Source of the DNA: Allodiplogaster sudhausi
Taxonomy: Eukaryota > Nematoda > Chromadorea > Rhabditida > Diplogasteridae
NCBI GenBank assembly: GCA_945643635.1
Contig: CALZFC010000130.1
Location: 426,001 to 490,000 of the forward strand
Direction: 5' to 3'
DNA length: 64,000 nucleotides
Below the pieces are notes generated by a model, which was not told the DNA's origin, did not search any database, and saw nothing but the letters and a program-made list of their open reading frames with translations. A program made the translations under genes and the position numbers. Each line of letters opens with the position of its first letter. Position 1 is the first letter of the stretch. Shown here in pieces: positions 59,482 to 64,000 of the stretch.

Positions 59482-62400
59482 TCAGTTGAAGAACTCGATC
59501 GCCTTAGCGTACGCCGCTTCCAGGTCCGCGACGCGTGCACGAAGCGTCGCGGTCGCGTCCACTTCGATGACGTCACGCGTGAGCGCGTCAAGCGCGTTGC
59601 GAAGAGCACGAAGCGGCGGCTTGCGCGCCGCATTCACGCGACGCACGTACGCAGCTGCAGTGCCGTGCTCGAGCAGAAGGAGAGACTGAAGAATGAATAG
59701 ATTTGTACCTATGCGCCAACAAATAAGGCTATTATTATTATGCCAAACTTATTCAATTGATCAATGCTAACGATCCAAAATGCTTCTTGAATTACGAACC
59801 GCTTTGCGCAGCTCATTAACTCGCTTGTCCTCGGGCGCGCCGAACATCTTATGCGTGTACTTCTCGAAGCTTTCGCTAGCGACGTTGCTGAGTCTAAATT
59901 AAGATTATGGTACTTTAAATCGATTTTTGGCAGGTACATAAGAAGTACGGATTTTGCTGGAGAAATGGGACGAGAGAGAAAGTTCGTTCTCACCGCTCTT
60001 TACGCGCATCCGCTGCGACCGAAGCATACGGCCGCTTAATGAGCCGAACGACTTCGAGCGACTCGACACGCACGCCTTCCGGCAGTGACATGTCTTGCTG
60101 AAGAAAGATATATCAGATAGCAATAATAAGAGACTTTTGCTTCCAATCGAAGTTTTTTATAACAAATTATATTATGAATTTTTTAATCGTTCAGTTTAAT
60201 TACTCTTTTATCAACGATAGAATAAGTTGTTTTTTGTCAGCTAACCCATTGCAGTGCGCCACGCTTGATGTAGTTGTTGCAGATGGGCTGGAAGTCGCGG
60301 ACGCGCTTCATCGTGCGCGGATTCATCTGCATTCCGCATGCGCAACGCGCCCAGTCTGCCTTGTCGCCGACCTTGAAAAGGATTATTAATCAATTAATAT
60401 TAAAAAGATACGATAAATATTATTGATCTATCTAGTTATTAATGAGACAGAGATGTATCACATACATATGTTACAATGTTCCAATAACTATTCTAATTCT
60501 GTCTGCATAGATGATGCCACTGACATCGGTCGTGCTGCCGCAGGTGCATGAGATGCGCTTGATGCACTGGTCGGTCTGCTCGCGCATCACTTCGAACTTG
60601 TCTGAAAGAAGAAAATTCGTTTTTTTTTCTATTCTTAAACTAATTATAACTCTACACAACTTTATTATCAAGGTGATTATACGAAATTGACATTCTCAAG
60701 GTGATGTGATTTGTAAAAAAAATATTATTATTCCAAAATTTCTGTAAGCTCTTTAAAAAGTATTCAAAAGAGAAGTTATTGGCTCCTTCTAAAATACGAG
60801 AAAGGCCTGGCTCCTCTTACACTGCTGGCTGAACTTGGCTGTCCACGCGGCGTGCTCGTCGCACGCGAGTGGCCAGTGCGGCTCGCCGTCGCAGTCGGTG
60901 CAAAAGTGCGTCGAGCAGTTGGCGCACACCGCCGAGGAGCGGACTCAAAGAAATTATTATTGATTTATTACATATTTATTTTTGTACATTATTTTACTGT
61001 TTAAAAAATTTGTATAATTCTTCTTTGAAAGGAAATGTAAAATTTTTAAAACATTGCAAAAAATTGTACATTTTAGCACCATTTATAACCCTTAAAATAC
61101 AATGATGCTTATGCTCTTACTACAAGGATGCTCGACGCGCAGCAGAGTGAAGCACGCCGGACACGCCTGGAGACTCTCGCTCGGCGACTCGTCCGAAAGA
61201 ATCTCGCGCGCCGCTTCTGCAAACGGCCGAGATGATGAGGCTAATTTATTCAAATATTTATTTATTTATTTACAAATATTTATAGGAATTTAAAAAAAAG
61301 ATGGTAAATCCTTGTCTTACGATTGGTGTAGAAGAGAATAAGCGGAAGAGGCACGAGTGCCGGCAGCACGTCGTACGGAGAAGAATCATCGTGACACACG
61401 AGCTGAATAGTTTAGTAATTAATAAACAGAAAATATTGATATATATGCATAAAAGATATGTATATGCTTGTATTGTACAAACATAGCTGCACAAAGAAAA
61501 TTATTTGGAGATGTGTATGTAGATGAAAAAGAACGCTGTTACAACCATAGCTTCCTTACATCGAGCTTGACGGGCAGCTGTCGCTGCTTGATCTGCGAGA
61601 TGACCGAAGCCTCGAGGCAGCGGCGGCATCGCCAGTCCGACTCGGTCTCGAACAGAGCCTCCGGCGCCATCTCCACGCAACTTGCGCATTGCTGAAGATG
61701 CACAAAAAATTATTCTTACTTTTACAATTAAATAAGGCAATGATATTACGGCTAAGGTCTTCATAAAAATTATCTTTCGTTTGTTTATTATTTTTTATAT
61801 ATCGTTTTAACCATCAAACGAACAATCTTAGCGCGCGGGACGACTTGGAATTCGCCGTTCTCTCCGTCCTCCGCGTCGTCGTCAACCACAACCGGCTCGT
61901 CCTCCTCCTCAGAATAAACAACGACGTCATTCGCGAGCTGCCACTCCTCATCTAGCAGCCTCTCGAACCCATCGTCCGCGACGGAGAGACGCGTCTCGTG
62001 GTCGCGGATCAGCTGCGCCATGACGTCATGACGAAGCGGCAGCGAGGGAGAGGAGAGCAGACGAGAACACGCGCAATCGGCTGAAGAGGCGTCCGCCGAC
62101 CACTCGGGCGAGGAAGAGCGGGTGCTGAAAAAAATTAATTATTAAACATTTAATTATCAAATAAAAAAGGAACCCAAAGTTGCGAACTTCCTCAAAATAC
62201 TGGTTCATCAATGAAAAAATTAAATTTCCCGCCTTTTCTTGTCGTGGATGCGCGCGCAAAAGTCGCGCAGCAGCGTGCGATCGACGCGATTCGCGCGCGC
62301 CGCGATCGCCTCAAGAAGCGCCGCAATGCTGCCGCAGCTGTTGAGCGACGGCGCGCAAGCCTGACCGCCGATCATGTTTACGGTCACACTAAAAAGGGTA

Positions 62401-63373
62401 CAAAGTTTGGAGGAGCACTTAAATTATCATTATCACACTACAGAAAGGTTAGTATACGGTAGCACTATAAATGGATTTAGAGAAGTACAAAAATAGGATA
62501 CTGGATGCGTTGTCGCGTACGGCGCGTCTTCTCGAGAACGACGATGCAATGCGGCGGGCGCCCGCCGAGATTGCCCTGCGAAGAAGGGCTCAGCTCGACC
62601 GAGGCGCGCTGCCGATTCGCGTCCAGCCAGCGAACACGCACGCCAGAGGCATGATCACGCATGGATTCCACCTGGCAAAAGGGCGAGTGAGGTCTAGCTA
62701 GTTATGGTGGAGAAATCTATAACTAGAAAAGACTTTTTAAAAGTGTTTTTCTAGTTATCAATTTAACAACTCTTTTCTTTTCTACTAGACTAACCTCCTT
62801 CTCGAAGTCGAACTCCTTCCACGTCTTCGTCTCAACGACATGGCGCATGAAGACGTACGGAACATTCCTGCAACGAAAGAGAATAATACAGTGAAACGAA
62901 TGTAATAAATAGAATGGATGCTAAAAGTGTTTTTAAAAGGGCGGAAAAAAAGGAAAGCAGAGTTGACTTGATGGCAGAGATGTCAAGGAGGTCGAAGGGT
63001 TTCGCCACCTTCTCGACGTCGACGCCGTCAGAGAGAATGATCACGGACTGAAAAAAGTAATAAAATTGTTTGGTTTTATCAGATTAAATATTTAAATATC
63101 TATTAAAAAAAATTCCAAATCAGAAATAAAAAGTAGAACTTTATAAATGAATAGAAATCACTCACCTCCTCCGTCGGCTTCTCGACACGGATCGCTTCGC
63201 TTGCGTTGGCGGCCGCGTCATCCGCAGCCGCAGCGCCACCCGCGCCGCCCGTCACGATGTAGTCGCCGAGGCAGAAGGATGCCTCGCGACTGCGACGGTA
63301 GGAAGCGGCTGCGGCGTCCTCGTGCAAGGAGGTCTAAGAGAGAAGACGAGGGCATTGACGACGAGAAGAGGAA

Positions 63374-63418
<45 letters not shown>

Positions 63419-63887
63419 CAAGAAAGGCTAATAAGAAAGAAGGAATATAAATCTTGCTAAATATACATACTAGGTACCCAAGGATGAAGCAGTGAACTAA
63501 GGGGTCAATTTAGTGATGACAATACCTTGATATCGCTCGTGGACGTGAGCATGTCATCGGCGTCAATGATGAAGGCGCCCGCACGTCGAGAGGTCCGCTT
63601 GCGCATTCCTGCATTTTTTTAAATGATTTTTCTTACGGTTAAACAAATTTTATAATTATCTTATTTACTCACAAAAAGAAGAGAATAATCGCTATAATAC
63701 AATAAAAGGAATCGAAGTAAAAATTCATATATTCACCCTTGCCGGCTGCCTTGGCGGCAGCGATTCTCGCATTCGGGTGCGGCCGATTGATGGTGTAGAC
63801 AACGGTGGGCTTGGACGGAGACGAGACGTCATCCTCGTCTAGCTTCGACTCCTCCTCCTCGCGGTGGCGAGCGAAGAGGGAGGCGGC
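59482..63887 (-). CDS. RBR-type (RING-IBR) E3 ubiquitin ligase, nematode-type, 5' end off window
   Basis: 17 exons, 743 residues in window (minus): 63737-63887, 63526-63608, 63166-63333, 62968-63047, 62795-62867, 62502-62671, 62233-62388, 61812-62124, 61560-61691, 61321-61402, 61121-61216, 60821-60943, 60525-60601, 60246-60371, 59994-60097, 59800-59893, 59482-59685. RING1-like part: CASC..WRCRRC, SSPYDVLPALVPLPLI, CPAC. IBR: CANCSTHFCTDCDGEPHWPLAC. A further Cys cluster CTCGSTTD..ARCACGMQMN follows. A helical C-terminal region ends AIEFFN. RBR ligases pass ubiquitin through a RING2 cysteine; the exact catalytic Cys cannot be fixed here. The N-terminal half includes SVIILSDGVDVEKVAKP and acidic VYSEEEDEPVVVDDDAED. 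The intron after 62233 has a GC donor (AAAAG|GCGGG). Confidence 0.87.
63378..63418. repeat. (GA)n microsatellite in an RBR ligase intron
   Basis: About 18 GA units, a pure run in the intron between exons 63526-63608 and 63166-63333. Confidence 0.9.
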
Positions 63888-64000
63888 CTGGAAATAAGGT
63901 GCTTTTCTATTCAAATCTTATAGTTTATTTTATTTTTCCCTTCATAGACGAGATCTCGCGAATTCAGCTAAATGTAATTTTGCCTGCCGAACTGTTTGAA

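Noticed and set aside
59437..59700. Plus-strand Arg-rich frame over the last RBR exon (also 62211-62462)
   Set aside because: Antisense shadows of GC-rich RBR exons whose minus-strand splice phases all close.
1..64000. CRISPR arrays, bacterial operons, phage or integrated virus genes
   Set aside because: All real genes are spliced eukaryotic genes; no direct-repeat/spacer array, integrase, capsid or polymerase sequence was seen.

Overview
This is a eukaryotic genomic window full of short exons and introns, and it is most likely from a nematode. The evidence is a complete seven-transmembrane receptor of the nematode serpentine chemoreceptor type, two divergent nematode-type globins, a nematode-type RBR ubiquitin ligase with an EPHWP-like IBR motif, a FIGL-1/FIGNL1-like AAA ATPase, and start codons placed 0-2 bases after a 3' splice site, as expected for spliced-leader trans-splicing. 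Coding exons are GC-rich at third positions. Introns and spacers are AT-rich and loaded with (GA)n/(CT)n microsatellites. I do not recognise the species. No spliced-leader RNA gene, rRNA or intact tRNA gene was seen.

Layout. 0.4-4.4 kb (+): 3' part of a FIGNL1-like ATPase. 5.3-8.0 kb (+): an SR splicing factor with two RRMs and an RS tail. 8.2-11.7 kb: a recent 1.72-kb tandem duplication spanning the SR gene 3' UTR and the end of a convergent gene. 10.5-12.2 kb (-): that convergent gene, a 172-residue single-pass membrane protein. 12.4-16.3 kb (-): a complete purple acid phosphatase. 17.3-22.5 kb: pieces of a minus-strand gene, a 3.8-kb unit bounded by inverted repeats, and a broken secreted cysteine-rich gene. 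23.7-29.1 kb (+): the receptor, whose fifth intron holds a complete 11-exon gene of unknown function on the same strand. 30.3-35.5 kb (+): three tandem paralogous secreted Gly/Ser/Pro-rich proteins; a hAT-type MITE sits upstream of the first. 35.7-37.5 kb: a 1.8-kb near-perfect palindromic element. 37.8-47 kb: mostly CT/GA repeats with exon-like islands. 47.2-49.8 and 52.2-55.2 kb (+): tandem globin paralogs. 55.8-56.6 kb (-): a five-exon gene for a 126-residue charged protein. 57.3-57.8 kb: a MITE. 59.5-63.9 kb (-): the RBR ligase, running off the right edge.

Confidence. For the main genes I checked every splice junction by eye, and the summed exon lengths keep the reading frame throughout: SR 894 nt, phosphatase 1569 nt, receptor 1209 nt, nested gene 1296 nt, globin B 1179 nt, RBR 2232 nt in the window. 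This shows that about six of roughly 90 introns must begin with GC rather than GT. The genes look like independent cellular functions rather than one pathway. The most unusual parts are the nested gene, the GC-AG introns and the fold-back elements.
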